Assembly: GCA_018240325.1 (NCBI GenBank)
Contig: JAFEFZ010000241.1
Location: 19,222 to 83,221, forward strand
Source of the DNA: Pseudomonadota bacterium
GTDB taxonomy: Bacteria > Pseudomonadota > Gammaproteobacteria > Burkholderiales > Burkholderiaceae_C
Reading direction: 5' to 3'
Length of the DNA: 64,000 nt
Shown here: one piece after another, positions 28,787 through 37,114 of the stretch
How the letters are laid out: every line of letters starts with the position of its first letter
Numbering within the stretch: the stretch's first letter is position 1
Notes under the pieces: generated by a model
Seen by the model: the letters and a program-made list of their open reading frames with translations, nothing else
Database searches by the model: none
What the model was told of the DNA's origin: nothing
Made by a program: the position numbers and the translations under genes

Positions 28787-29335
28787 CTAGTGCGGGTACT
28801 TGACGGCCGGGCCTTCGAGCGCCGCGCCAATCGCACGGCTGTGCCCGCCCCAGCGCACCACCGGCTTGCCGCCGTCGCGCACGCCGTGGCCGGTGACCAG
28901 GCCGAGGAACAGGTCGTGGTCGCCGCAGGCGGCCACCTTGAGCACGCGGCACTCGTAGCTCGCCGCCGCGCCGGCCACGCGCGGGCTGTCGATCGACGTC
29001 GACGGCTCGAACTTCAGCGCCAGCTTCTCGAGCTTCTTCGGGTCGTCGCCCTTGATCGAGCCGGCCAGCAGCGCCTGCGGGTTCTGCGCTTCGTCGACGA
29101 CGTTGAGCGTGAACTGCCGGCCCTCGTTGACCAGCCGGTGGGTACGCATGCCCGGGCGCAGGTAGACGGCCACGATCACCGGGTCGTAGGACACCCACAT
29201 CGCCGTCACCGCGGCCACGTCGGTGGCGTCGCCGACGCGCGCGCACAGCAGCGCCTCGGGGCACGGCAGGCTCGACAGCAGCTTGCCCAGTTCGGCGTGC
29301 CGGGCACGCCGCGCGTCTTCACTCTTGGCGGTCAT
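28787..29335 (-). CDS. flavin reductase-like FMN-binding protein
   Basis: 182 aa flavin-reductase-domain (split-barrel) protein placed between ppcB and ppcD. Features: PEALLCARVGDATDVAAVTAMWVSYDP (strand pair with the Thr/Ser-x-S/Y flavin contact), YLRPGMRTHRLV, GRQFTLNVVDE, and LFLGLVTGHGV near the end. Such proteins reduce free FMN with NAD(P)H or bind it. Since UbiX needs reduced FMN, a role in feeding prenyl-FMN synthesis for the carboxylase is plausible. That is inference from position. Gap to ppcB is 13 bases, so the gene is firmly within the operon. Confidence 0.85.
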   Translation of the reverse strand: MTAKSEDARRARHAELGKLLSSLPCPEALLCARVGDATDVAAVTAMWVSYDPVIVAVYLRPGMRTHRLVNEGRQFTLNVVDEAQNPQALLAGSIKGDDPKKLEKLALKFEPSTSIDSPRVAGAAASYECRVLKVAACGDHDLFLGLVTGHGVRDGGKPVVRWGGHSRAIGAALEGPAVKYPH

Positions 29336-29348
29336 CGCGAGCCTCCCG

Positions 29349-30773
29349 TCAGTCGAGGCCGAACTCGGCCCAGCGCCCGCGGATGCGGGCCACCGTCTCG
29401 TCGTCCAGGCGCGACTCGACGGGTTTCTGCTTCCACTCGTAGGGGATGCACGCGTCCATCAGGATGCGCGAGGTGGTCAGCTTGTCGCCCGCCGGGTCGA
29501 GCGCCGGGTCGAGCGGCGTCGAGCGGCCGCGCTTGATCAGCTCGGTGCCGCGCATCGGGTCGTAGCGGCACGACAGCGCCCACACCACGCGCTGCAGGTC
29601 GTCGGCAGCGATGTCCTCGTCGACCGTGATCACGCCCTTGATGCCATAGCTGCCGGTGTTGCTGCCGATCACCGCGTCGGCGACCTGGCGCGAGTGCCCC
29701 GGATACGCCTGCTTGACCGACACCACCGCCCAGAAGCGCCCGGCCGATTCGGGCAGCACGCACACCGTCTGGATGCCGGGGATCTTCATCTTCTCGAGCT
29801 CGGTCCACAGCGTCGCGGTGCGCGTGAAGGCCAGCAGCATGTGCACGTCGGTCACCGGCCGGCCCTGGCCGGTGGCCCACAGCACCGGGTTGTTGCGGTG
29901 CAGGATCTGCTTGACCTCGAGCGCCGGCTTCGGGATCGGCTTGTGCAGCTCGTCGGTGTAGTAGCCGGTGTACTCGGCAAAGGGGCCCTCGGGGCGGAAG
30001 GCGGTCGGGTCGATCTCGCCCTCGAGCACGATCTCGGCGCCGGCGGGCACCGGCAGCCCGGTCAGCGGCGCCATCAGGTACTCGGCCTGCTGGCCGCGCA
30101 CGGTGCCGGTGATGTCGAAGTCGCTCGCGCCCTTGTGCATCAGCGTGCCGGCCATGAACAGCAGCGGGTCGCAGCCGATCACCGCGGCGGCGGGCATCTT
30201 CTTGCCCATCTTGGCGTACTTCTTCATGATGCGCTCGCCGCGCTTGCCCGGCAGGATCTGCACGCCGCAGGTCTTGTTGTCGAGCATCTGCATGCGATAG
30301 GTGCCGAGGTTGGTCTCGCCGGTCTCGGGATCCTTGAGCACCACGAACACCGTGGTGCCGATGTAGCGGCCGCCGTCCAGCGGGAAGAAGCGCGGCACCG
30401 GGAACATGCTCAGGTCGACCTTGTCGCCGGCGATCACGTTCTCGAGCACCGGGCCGTCCTTGACCTCGCGCGCCTTGATCAGGCCCTCGGCGCTGATGCT
30501 CTTCTTCATCCACGCCTGCGCCGATTCGCACAGCGTGTTGCCGTGCGGCAGGCCGAGCATGATCGCCAGCCGCTTGGTGGTGGCGAAGGCGCCGGTGAAC
30601 ACCGGCGTCGAATAGCCCTTGACGTTCTCGAACAGCAGCGCCGGGCCCTTGCGCTCCTCGACCAGCTTGGAGATGTGCGAGATCTCCAGGTTCCAGTCCA
30701 CCGGCGCGGCGATGCGCTTGAGCTCGCCGGCCTGCGCGCACTGTTCGATGTAGCTTCTGAGGTCCATCTGCAT
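29349..30773 (-). CDS. ppcB: phenylphosphate carboxylase beta subunit (UbiD family)
   Basis: 474 aa UbiD-family partner of PpcA. Blocks: PALLFENVKGYSTPVFTGAF, LSMFPVPRFFPLDGGRYIGT, LGTYRMQMLDNKTCGVQI, PEGPFAEYTGYYTDE (active-site Glu segment) and the C-terminal metal region GSYGIKGVITVDEDIAADD. It is the first ppc gene after ppsC, the order in Thauera. AGGAG precedes ATGs at 30773 and 30767; either could start the protein. Which of the two large subunits is A or B is assigned from gene order and relative length. Confidence 0.9.
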   Translation of the reverse strand: MQMDLRSYIEQCAQAGELKRIAAPVDWNLEISHISKLVEERKGPALLFENVKGYSTPVFTGAFATTKRLAIMLGLPHGNTLCESAQAWMKKSISAEGLIKAREVKDGPVLENVIAGDKVDLSMFPVPRFFPLDGGRYIGTTVFVVLKDPETGETNLGTYRMQMLDNKTCGVQILPGKRGERIMKKYAKMGKKMPAAAVIGCDPLLFMAGTLMHKGASDFDITGTVRGQQAEYLMAPLTGLPVPAGAEIVLEGEIDPTAFRPEGPFAEYTGYYTDELHKPIPKPALEVKQILHRNNPVLWATGQGRPVTDVHMLLAFTRTATLWTELEKMKIPGIQTVCVLPESAGRFWAVVSVKQAYPGHSRQVADAVIGSNTGSYGIKGVITVDEDIAADDLQRVVWALSCRYDPMRGTELIKRGRSTPLDPALDPAGDKLTTSRILMDACIPYEWKQKPVESRLDDETVARIRGRWAEFGLD

Positions 30774-30813
30774 TGGCTCCTGGGGTGGGATTCGGGGGTT
30801 CGCGTTGCGCGGG

Positions 30814-31488
30814 TCAGGCGGCCTTGGCGACCGCATGCGCGTCCTGCACCGACTCGATCACGGAGTAGCCGGCGCGCTCGAGCGCGTCGGTCACCGCGGC
30901 GACGCTCGAGCCGTGGAAGCGCACGATCAGCTTCTTCAGCACCGCCGGCTGCTTGCCGTTGCCGATCGGGTAGATCGCCACCAGCTCGGCGCCGCTGGCC
31001 TCGACGATGTCGGTCACGCGGCCGATCGTGCCCGGCACCAGCGCCATCGGCGCCAGCGTGACGCCGCAGCGCCGCTCGAAGGCGCCGAGGAAGTGCGCGG
31101 CCAGCGCGAAGACTTCGTTGGCCGAGATCAGCCCGACCACCGCGCCGCCGCTCATCACCGGAAACTGGCCGACGTTCAGCTCCTGCCCCTTCTGCAGGCA
31201 GGCTTCCATCGTGTCGTCGGCCTCGACGGTGGCGGGGTTGCGCACCATCAGGTCGCGCACCCGCAGCCGGCTGCTGAAGAACGCGTATTCGTCGGGGCTC
31301 TGCGCGCGCGCCACGTGGTGCGCGGCGCGCAGGCAGCTGGTGCGGGTCAGCAGCCCACGCAGCCGGCCGTCCTCGACCACCGGCAGACCCTGTAGGTTGG
31401 TCTCCGACAGGATGCGGTTGGCTTCGCCCAGCAGCGTGTCGCCGGTCACCGTCACCGGCGTCGGCTTCATCCAGTTGCGCACGATCAC
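30814..31488 (-). CDS. ppsC: phenylphosphate synthase subunit 3, CBS-domain protein
   Basis: 224 aa regulatory subunit that stimulates phenylphosphate synthase. Two CBS domains (about 7-60 and 78-135: MIVRNWMKPTPVTVTGDTLL and RVRDLMVRNPATVEADDTM) are followed by an ACT-like C-terminal segment (LVAIYPIGNGKQPAVLKKLI..). Size (24 kDa) and position match the third component of the Thauera enzyme. CBS pairs normally bind adenine nucleotides, fitting a sensor of energy charge. It is 24 bases downstream of ppsB. Confidence 0.9.
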   Translation of the reverse strand: MIVRNWMKPTPVTVTGDTLLGEANRILSETNLQGLPVVEDGRLRGLLTRTSCLRAAHHVARAQSPDEYAFFSSRLRVRDLMVRNPATVEADDTMEACLQKGQELNVGQFPVMSGGAVVGLISANEVFALAAHFLGAFERRCGVTLAPMALVPGTIGRVTDIVEASGAELVAIYPIGNGKQPAVLKKLIVRFHGSSVAAVTDALERAGYSVIESVQDAHAVAKAA

Positions 31489-31512
31489 GCCTGTGTCTCC
31501 TTCAACGTGGGT

Positions 31513-32628
31513 TCAACTCACCCGCCGGCCCGACAGCAGGCCGGAGACGATGTAGTTCATCGCCGAGGTCGCTTCGGGCGCGTTCGCCGCCCTGGGCTTG
31601 GCGCTCCACACGGTCTCGGGCCGCGCCTGCAGGATGAAGATGTTGCTGCCCGAGGGCACGTCCTTGTCGACCGCCCACTCCACGTCCATCGGGCGGCCGT
31701 AGTGCTTCTCGATCTGCTTGCCCATCCACGCGAGCTCGCAGATCTCGTCGTCGATCAGCGACTGCACCGTCTGGCGCTCGAAGGGCACTTCGACCAGGTG
31801 GCTGCACTGGTTCTTCAGGTCTACCGTGTAGCAGTGCTCCTTGCGCGAGATCGTGCGCTCGGTGATGTCCAGCGTCACCTTGTTGACGACGAAGTGGTCG
31901 GGCGTGACCTCGCCCGACACCACCGACTCGCCGAAGCCGTAGTTGGAGTCGATCACGATCACCGAGCGGTCGCCGTTGGCCGGGTGCAGCGTGAACATCA
32001 CGCCGGCGGTGTAGGCGTTGGCCATCTTCTGCACGCCCACGCTGATGGCGACTTCCTCGTGAGGGAAGCCCATCTTCTGCCGGTAGCCGATCGCGCGCCC
32101 GGTGTACAGGCTCGAGATGCAGCGGCGCACGTGGTGCAGCACCTCGTCGGCGCCGCGGATCCACAGGTAGGTGTCCTGCTGGCCGGCGAAGCTGGCGTCC
32201 GGCAGGTCTTCGGCGGTGGCGCTGGAGCGCACGGCCACCGGCGACGCCGGCAGCCCGCAGCGGATCGACAGCCGCCGGTAGGCCTCGGCGATCTGGTCCT
32301 CGAGCTCGATCGACATCGGCCGCGACTCGATCATCTGCCGGATCGCCGCCGACGCCTGCTCCAGCCGCACGATGTCGTCGTGCGGCAGCCCCTGCAGCAG
32401 GGCGGCGATCTCGGGCAGGATGCCCGCTTCGCTCAGGAAGCGGGTGCAGCCGTGGGTGGTGACCGCGAAGCCCGGCGGCACCCGCACGCCCATGCGGGTG
32501 AGCTCGCCGAGCGACGCGCACTTGCCGCCGACCTCGGGCAGCGAGGACTTGTCGCAGTCCTCGAACCAGCGCACCACGGGCGCGTCGTCGTGCGACGCGC
32601 GCGGCAGCGATTGCACGGCCGCCTGCAT
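31513..32628 (-). CDS. ppsB: phenylphosphate synthase subunit 2 (PEP-synthase N-domain-like)
   Basis: 371 aa, 40-kDa component resembling the ATP-binding N-terminal part of PEP synthase/pyruvate phosphate dikinase. Motifs: EVGGKCASLGELTRMGVRVP, PVAVRSSATAEDLPDASFAG and DVEWAVDKD...FILQARPETVW. It uses ATP to phosphorylate the active-site His of PpsA, making AMP and phosphate, so phenol becomes phenylphosphate at the cost of two energy-rich bonds. The ATG at 32628 sits 2 bases after the ppsA stop, so the two are coupled. Confidence 0.93.
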   Translation of the reverse strand: MQAAVQSLPRASHDDAPVVRWFEDCDKSSLPEVGGKCASLGELTRMGVRVPPGFAVTTHGCTRFLSEAGILPEIAALLQGLPHDDIVRLEQASAAIRQMIESRPMSIELEDQIAEAYRRLSIRCGLPASPVAVRSSATAEDLPDASFAGQQDTYLWIRGADEVLHHVRRCISSLYTGRAIGYRQKMGFPHEEVAISVGVQKMANAYTAGVMFTLHPANGDRSVIVIDSNYGFGESVVSGEVTPDHFVVNKVTLDITERTISRKEHCYTVDLKNQCSHLVEVPFERQTVQSLIDDEICELAWMGKQIEKHYGRPMDVEWAVDKDVPSGSNIFILQARPETVWSAKPRAANAPEATSAMNYIVSGLLSGRRVS

Positions 32629-32630
32629 GA

Positions 32631-34466
32631 TCAGCGCGCGATGCTGACCGCGCCCGACGAGCCGTCCACCCGCAGCATCATGCCGCTGCGGATGATCTTG
32701 GTGGCGTGGCCGGTGCCCACCACCGCCGGCATGCCGTATTCGCGGCACACGATCGCCGCGTGGCTCATCACGCCGCCGACGTCGGTGACGCAGGCGCCGA
32801 TCTTGGCGAAGGCCGGCGCCCACGACGGCGAGGTGGTCGGCGCGACCAGGATCTCGCCCTCCTGCAGCTCGCCGACCTCGGCCACCGTGCGGCACACCCG
32901 CGCCTTGCCTTCGACGATGCCGGGGCTGCCGGCGAAGCCCTTGAGCTCGGTGACCTTGTCGGGATCGCCCACTTCCTGCACCGATGCCCAGTCGGCCAGC
33001 GACTTGTTGGTCACGCCCCAGAGCACGATCGTGAACGGCTCCTGGATGACCTCGGGCGCGACGCCGATCGCCGGCGGCGGCGCCCAGGCCTTGAACTTCT
33101 CCATCACGCCCTTGCGCCACTCGATCTCGGGCGGCCAGGTGGTGGTGCCGCGCGGCGTGACGCCGGTGGCCCAGGCGGTGACCACGTCCCACAGCGCCTG
33201 CTTGATCTCGTCGCGGCGCAGCAGCCAGACGTCCTCGACCTCCTTGATGATGCCGTGGGTCTGCAGGATCGCGGCGACCTCGCGCATCTTGTTCCAGAAC
33301 ACCGAGTGGAACCAGTGCTCCACGTAGAACAGGTGGTTCTCGACGTACGGGAACACCGTCTTCGCGCAGCCCAGCAGCTCGTCGAACTGCCGGCGCGCGG
33401 CCTCGTCGGTGATCAGGTCGCGGTACTCGGCGGTGATGCGGTCGCGCTCGGCGCGCACCTTCTCGGTCGGGCGCTCGATCGACACGCCGGCGCGGATCTT
33501 GTCGATGTAGGTCTGGATGCCGTTCAGCGGCACGTTCATCTGGTCGTTCCACGAGCGGTCGTGGTGGAACCAGCCGGTGCCGGTGGACACGTTGAACCAC
33601 GGCTCCTTGGCGAGGTTCAGCGCCATCAGCCATTCGCGGCCCTTGGCGTCGGCCTTCAGCCCGCCCTCGACCACGCTCCATTCGGCGCTGGCCTTGACCA
33701 GGTCGCCCACGCCCAGCTCGATCGCCTTCGCGGCGAGCTTCTTCAGCTCCTCGTCGGGCTGGTACATGATCACGTCGATGCCCGAGATCATCTGCGTGAC
33801 GCGCTGCGCCGGGATGCTCGGGAACTGCTTCTGCACGAAGTCGAGGAAGAACACGTAGGCCGCGTAGCCGAGGTTCAGGAACTCGAAGTGGTACTGCCAG
33901 CACTTGATGCCGAGGTTGATCAGGTCGTCGTAGGCCTTCAGCAGGTGGTAGCCCTTCGATTCGCCGATCGCCTCGGTCACGACGCTGGAATCCTCCATGT
34001 CGGGCAGCGCCGGGATCTGCAGGGCCTCGAGCTCGCGGATGGTCGCCTCCATCTTGATCTTCCACTTGGCCTCGAGCGCGTCCCAGTTCTTGTAGTAGTG
34101 GCCGGCGCGCTCCATGAAGTGCGGCACGCGCGCACCGATCTCGTCGCCGTCCTTCACCGGCACCGGCGAGATGTACACGTAGCCGTTGATCACGCGGTGG
34201 TCGACGCCGCGCACCGGCGGGACCATGAAGATGCGGTTGTTGAACTGGCTCAGCGCCAGGTACCAGGCTTCGTCCCAGATGGTGTCGAAGGGGTACAGCG
34301 GCTCCGGGTAGTGCAGCCCGTCGTAGAACCAGAAGGTCTCGCGCTCGTACTGGTTGCGCACCGGGTCGTCGGTGACGAACTGGTACTGGTACGGGTACAT
34401 CCGCTCCCAGCCCTCGGTGCCGGGAATGGTCTGGGCTTTGACGTCGTGCGGTACCGGAAATTTCAT
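32631..34466 (-). CDS. ppsA: phenylphosphate synthase subunit 1 (phospho-His carrier)
   Basis: 611 aa (about 70 kDa), the catalytic subunit that takes the phosphoryl group on a histidine and passes it to phenol, the first step of anaerobic phenol breakdown. The swivelling phospho-His domain is at the C-terminus (about 505-611): APTTSPSWAPAFAKIGACVT, then DVGGVMSHAAIVCREYGMPA, where His in MSHAAIV is the phosphorylated residue. The N-terminal 500 residues bind phenol and are specific to this family. First gene of a 12-gene operon with a -24/-12 promoter 65 bases upstream. Confidence 0.95.
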   Translation of the reverse strand: MKFPVPHDVKAQTIPGTEGWERMYPYQYQFVTDDPVRNQYERETFWFYDGLHYPEPLYPFDTIWDEAWYLALSQFNNRIFMVPPVRGVDHRVINGYVYISPVPVKDGDEIGARVPHFMERAGHYYKNWDALEAKWKIKMEATIRELEALQIPALPDMEDSSVVTEAIGESKGYHLLKAYDDLINLGIKCWQYHFEFLNLGYAAYVFFLDFVQKQFPSIPAQRVTQMISGIDVIMYQPDEELKKLAAKAIELGVGDLVKASAEWSVVEGGLKADAKGREWLMALNLAKEPWFNVSTGTGWFHHDRSWNDQMNVPLNGIQTYIDKIRAGVSIERPTEKVRAERDRITAEYRDLITDEAARRQFDELLGCAKTVFPYVENHLFYVEHWFHSVFWNKMREVAAILQTHGIIKEVEDVWLLRRDEIKQALWDVVTAWATGVTPRGTTTWPPEIEWRKGVMEKFKAWAPPPAIGVAPEVIQEPFTIVLWGVTNKSLADWASVQEVGDPDKVTELKGFAGSPGIVEGKARVCRTVAEVGELQEGEILVAPTTSPSWAPAFAKIGACVTDVGGVMSHAAIVCREYGMPAVVGTGHATKIIRSGMMLRVDGSSGAVSIAR

Positions 34467-34530
34467 CGCGTGTCTCCTGCTCGTGCGGTGATGGAGCGTG
34501 GTCGGGCCCCGCGGGCCGTGGCTTGTCCTA

Positions 34531-34546
34531 TGCAGGCTTCGTGCCA
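34531..34546 (-). promoter_or_regulatory. sigma-54 (-24/-12) promoter of the pps/ppc operon
   Basis: On the minus strand TGGCACGAAGCCTGCA has the invariant GG and GC separated by ten bases and matches TGGCAC-N5-TTGC except one T. Transcription would begin near 34520, leaving a leader of about 55 bases before ppsA. It faces the sigma-54 activator gene, the usual XylR/DmpR arrangement. Confidence 0.85.
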
Positions 34547-34637
34547 GGCCAGCCCCCGCGACGGCACCCGCCTGGGCAGGCGCGGGCCGCTGCGCGCCGG
34601 CACGCCGCGCAGGCGTGCCGCGGCGGTGCATCGGCGC

Positions 34638-34653
34638 TTGTCCATTTGGTGAA
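34638..34653. promoter_or_regulatory. promoter-proximal XylR/DmpR-type activator site
   Basis: TTGTCCATTTGGTGAA resembles the XylR/DmpR upstream activating sequence (TTGANCAATTGATCAA) at 11 of 15 informative positions. It lies about 125 bases upstream of the predicted ppsA transcription start, in the normal enhancer range. Confidence 0.55.
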
Positions 34654-34677
34654 ATCGGCGGCCCGCTCGGCCCAGCG

Positions 34678-34693
34678 GGCACCAATTGATCAA
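34678..34693. promoter_or_regulatory. promoter-distal XylR/DmpR-type activator site
   Basis: Read on the minus strand TTGATCAATTGGTGCC matches the first eleven positions of the XylR/DmpR activator consensus, then diverges. Centre-to-centre distance to the proximal site is 40 bp, close to four helical turns, so two dimers could sit on one DNA face. Confidence 0.65.
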
Positions 34694-34752
34694 GCGCGGC
34701 GGCGCGGCTGCCGCGCCCCTGGCGTATTCCCCGACGCACGGCGCCGCTGACC

Positions 34753-34766
34753 TTGATTTCGTTCAA
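34753..34766 (+). promoter_or_regulatory. FNR/ANR-like site upstream of the activator gene
   Basis: TTGATTTCGTTCAA has nine of the ten conserved FNR positions. Its centre lies 65 bases before the activator start, so it could tie activator expression to anaerobiosis. Confidence 0.45.
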
Positions 34767-34824
34767 CCACGCCGCGGCCGCGGTGGCGTACAAGGGTCGA
34801 CTGCACTACCGAGGAGCCCGCCCG

Positions 34825-36555
34825 ATGACGCGTCTTCGAAGCGTGGCGGCAGCGGAGCCCGCCGACGACCTGCGCTCGCGCGTGCGCTTCTGCCCCGACA
34901 GCGGCCAGATCTGGCTGCACGAGAACCGCATGCTGCTGGTGCACGCCGAGGCGCAGGCGCTGCTGCGCCGCGAGCTGATCGACAGCCTCGGCATGGAGCG
35001 CGCGCAGGGCCTGCTGATGCGCATGGGCCATGCGTCGGGCGTGCGCGACGCCGAGGCCGCGCGCAAGCGCGCACAGGAGCGGCCGGACATCGACGCCTTC
35101 ATGACCGGGCCGCGGCTGCACACGCTCGAAGGCATCGTGCGCGTGCAGCCGGTGGCGCTCGAGCTCGACCGCGCCGCCGGCCGCTTCTACGGCGAGTTCC
35201 TGTGGGAGAACTCCTGGGAAGGCCAGTGGCACCGCCACTACTACGGCACGCACCACGAGCCGGTGTGCTGGACGCAGATCGGCTACTCCTGCGGCTATGC
35301 GTCGGCGTTCATGGGCCGGCCGATCCTGTTCAAGGAGGTCGAGTGCGTCGGCATGGGCAACGCCAACTGCCGCATCATCGGCAAGCCGGTCGAGGAATGG
35401 GACGACGCCGCGCAGCACATGCGCTTCTTCACGCCCGAGTCGATCGCCGACCAGCTGTTCGAGCTGCAGACCCAGGTGGTGCAGCTGCGCTCGACGATCG
35501 GGCAGCAGGACGGCATGGGCGCCGAGATGATCGGCCAGTCGCCGGGCTACCGCGCCGCCTGCGAGCTGCTGCGCGCCGCCGCGGGCAGCCACATCAGCGT
35601 GCTGCTGCTCGGCGAGACCGGCGTCGGCAAGGAGCTGTTCGCACGCGCGCTGCACCGCATGAGCCGGCGCGCCGACAAGCCCTTCGTCGCCGTCAACTGC
35701 GCCGCGGTGCCGCACGAACTGGTCGAGGCCGAGCTGTTCGGCGTCGACAAGGGTGCGTACACCGGTGCGCTGGTGGCGCGCGCCGGGCGCTTCGAGCGCG
35801 CCGACGGCGGCACGCTGTTCCTCGACGAGGTCGGCGACCTGCCGCTGCCGGCGCAGAGCAAGCTGCTGCGCGTGCTGCAGGAAGGCGAAGTCGAACGCCT
35901 GGGCGGCACGCAGCCGCGCAAGGTGGACGTGCGCCTGGTGGCCGCGACCAACCAGAAGCTGGCCGAGGCGGTGAAGGCCGGGCGCTTCCGCTCCGACCTG
36001 TACTACCGGCTCAACGCCTACCAGATCGACATCCCGCCGCTGCGCGAGCGCAAGGAAGACATCTCGCCGCTGGCGCGCCACTTCCTCGACAAGTACGCGG
36101 CGATCAACGGCAAGAAGCTGCGCGGCTTCACCGACCTGGCCAAGCGCGCGCTGCTCGGCTACGCGTGGCCGGGCAACGTGCGCGAGCTGCAGAACATGGT
36201 CGAGCGCGGCGTGATCCTCGCGCCCGGCGGCGCGCGCATCGAGGTGCAGCACCTGTTCCCGAGCAACGCGCAGCAGCTCCACACCGAGGGCCTGGAGATG
36301 GTCGACAGCCTCGGCGGCGGCTCCTGGGAAGCCGGCCGGGCGCTGTGCGACGCGGTGCTCAACGGCGTGATGACGCTCGACGGCATCGAGGCGATGCTGC
36401 TCGAGGCGGCGGTGGACAAGGCGCGCGGCAACCTGTCGTCGGCGGCGCGGCTGCTCGGGCTGACGCGGCCGCAGCTGGCCTACCGGCTGAAAAGGCTGCA
36501 GGAGACCGCCCCGGGCGGGCGCGCCGACGGTGCAGCCCCGGACCCTGCGCGATGA
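34825..36555 (+). CDS. sigma-54 phenol-responsive activator (XylR/DmpR family)
   Basis: 576 aa activator with three modules. Residues about 1-210 form the XylR_N/V4R effector domain ([58 protein letters not shown], including the V4R zinc-type Cys region). Residues about 240-480 are the AAA+ domain: Walker [18 protein letters not shown], Walker [18 protein letters not shown]-terminal Fis-type HTH ([21 protein letters not shown]) ends it. The sigma-54 contact loop reads GAYTGA instead of the usual GAFTGA. GAGGAG precedes the ATG at 34825. It diverges from ppsA and surely controls that operon; phenol or phenylphosphate as effector is inference. Confidence 0.93.
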   Translation: MTRLRSVAAAEPADDLRSRVRFCPDSGQIWLHENRMLLVHAEAQALLRRELIDSLGMERAQGLLMRMGHASGVRDAEAARKRAQERPDIDAFMTGPRLHTLEGIVRVQPVALELDRAAGRFYGEFLWENSWEGQWHRHYYGTHHEPVCWTQIGYSCGYASAFMGRPILFKEVECVGMGNANCRIIGKPVEEWDDAAQHMRFFTPESIADQLFELQTQVVQLRSTIGQQDGMGAEMIGQSPGYRAACELLRAAAGSHISVLLLGETGVGKELFARALHRMSRRADKPFVAVNCAAVPHELVEAELFGVDKGAYTGALVARAGRFERADGGTLFLDEVGDLPLPAQSKLLRVLQEGEVERLGGTQPRKVDVRLVAATNQKLAEAVKAGRFRSDLYYRLNAYQIDIPPLRERKEDISPLARHFLDKYAAINGKKLRGFTDLAKRALLGYAWPGNVRELQNMVERGVILAPGGARIEVQHLFPSNAQQLHTEGLEMVDSLGGGSWEAGRALCDAVLNGVMTLDGIEAMLLEAAVDKARGNLSSAARLLGLTRPQLAYRLKRLQETAPGGRADGAAPDPAR

Positions 36556-36613
36556 CGAACCCGCAAGGCCGCGCCAGGCCGAATGCCGCCGGGCAAGGCC
36601 CGACGCATCCGCC

Positions 36614-37081
36614 GTGAGCGCGGATCTGCGCGCGCGGGTCGAGCAGCTGCTGCAGACCCACCACGTGATGACGCTGGCCACCCACGACGGCCAGGCGCCG
36701 TGGGCGGCGGCCGTGTTCTACGCGCCCGACGGGCTCGACCTGCTGTTCCTGTCCAAATCGAGCACCCGGCACGCGCGCGGCCTGACGCACGACGCGCGCT
36801 GCGCCGTCACGATCCAGCGCGACTACCGCGATTGGCCGCAGATCACCGGCATCCAGGCCGAAGGCCGCTGCACCGAGCTGCACGGCGCCGAACGCGACCG
36901 CGCGCGCGCCGTCTACGCGCAGCGCTTTCCGCTGGTCGGCCCGGCGGGCGGTGCGCCGGCGAAGATCGCGCAGGCGCTGGCGCGGGTCGGCTGGTACCGC
37001 TTCCGGCCGCAGCGGCTGTACCTGATCGACAACGCGCTCGGCTTCGGCCACCGCGACGAGCTCGATTGCACCGCCGGGTAG
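36614..37081 (+). CDS. PNPOx-family FMN-binding protein
   Basis: 155 aa split-barrel protein of the PPOX class: HHVMTLATHDGQAPWAAAVFY, LLFLSKSSTRHARGL (flavin-phosphate contact region), and YRFRPQRLYLIDNALGFGHR at the C-terminus. Such proteins bind FMN, F420 or heme; the last motif is also common in heme-handling members. No ATG precedes the conserved start, so I choose the GTG at 36614; an in-frame ATG at 36530 would run through the end of the activator gene. It follows that gene by 58 bases, so the two may be co-transcribed. Confidence 0.7.
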   Translation: MSADLRARVEQLLQTHHVMTLATHDGQAPWAAAVFYAPDGLDLLFLSKSSTRHARGLTHDARCAVTIQRDYRDWPQITGIQAEGRCTELHGAERDRARAVYAQRFPLVGPAGGAPAKIAQALARVGWYRFRPQRLYLIDNALGFGHRDELDCTAG

Positions 37082-37085
37082 TGCC

Positions 37086-37102
37086 GGCCGCGCGCCGCGG
37101 CC
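37086..37102. terminator. hairpin between convergent genes
   Basis: GGCCGCG-CGC-CGCGGCC, a perfect 7-bp stem in the 33-base gap between the PNPOx gene and the ligase gene. Confidence 0.4.
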
Positions 37103-37114
37103 GACACCGCCCGC

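Noticed and set aside
28222-28836. ATG starts upstream of ppcA in the same frame
   Set aside because: They lie inside or upstream of ppcD and would add non-conserved sequence. The GTG at 28221 has AAGGAG at a good distance and gives the expected length.
36530-36613. ATG at 36530 as start of the PNPOx-family gene
   Set aside because: The added 28 residues overlap the activator gene and lack the family's features; the GTG at 36614 is preferred.
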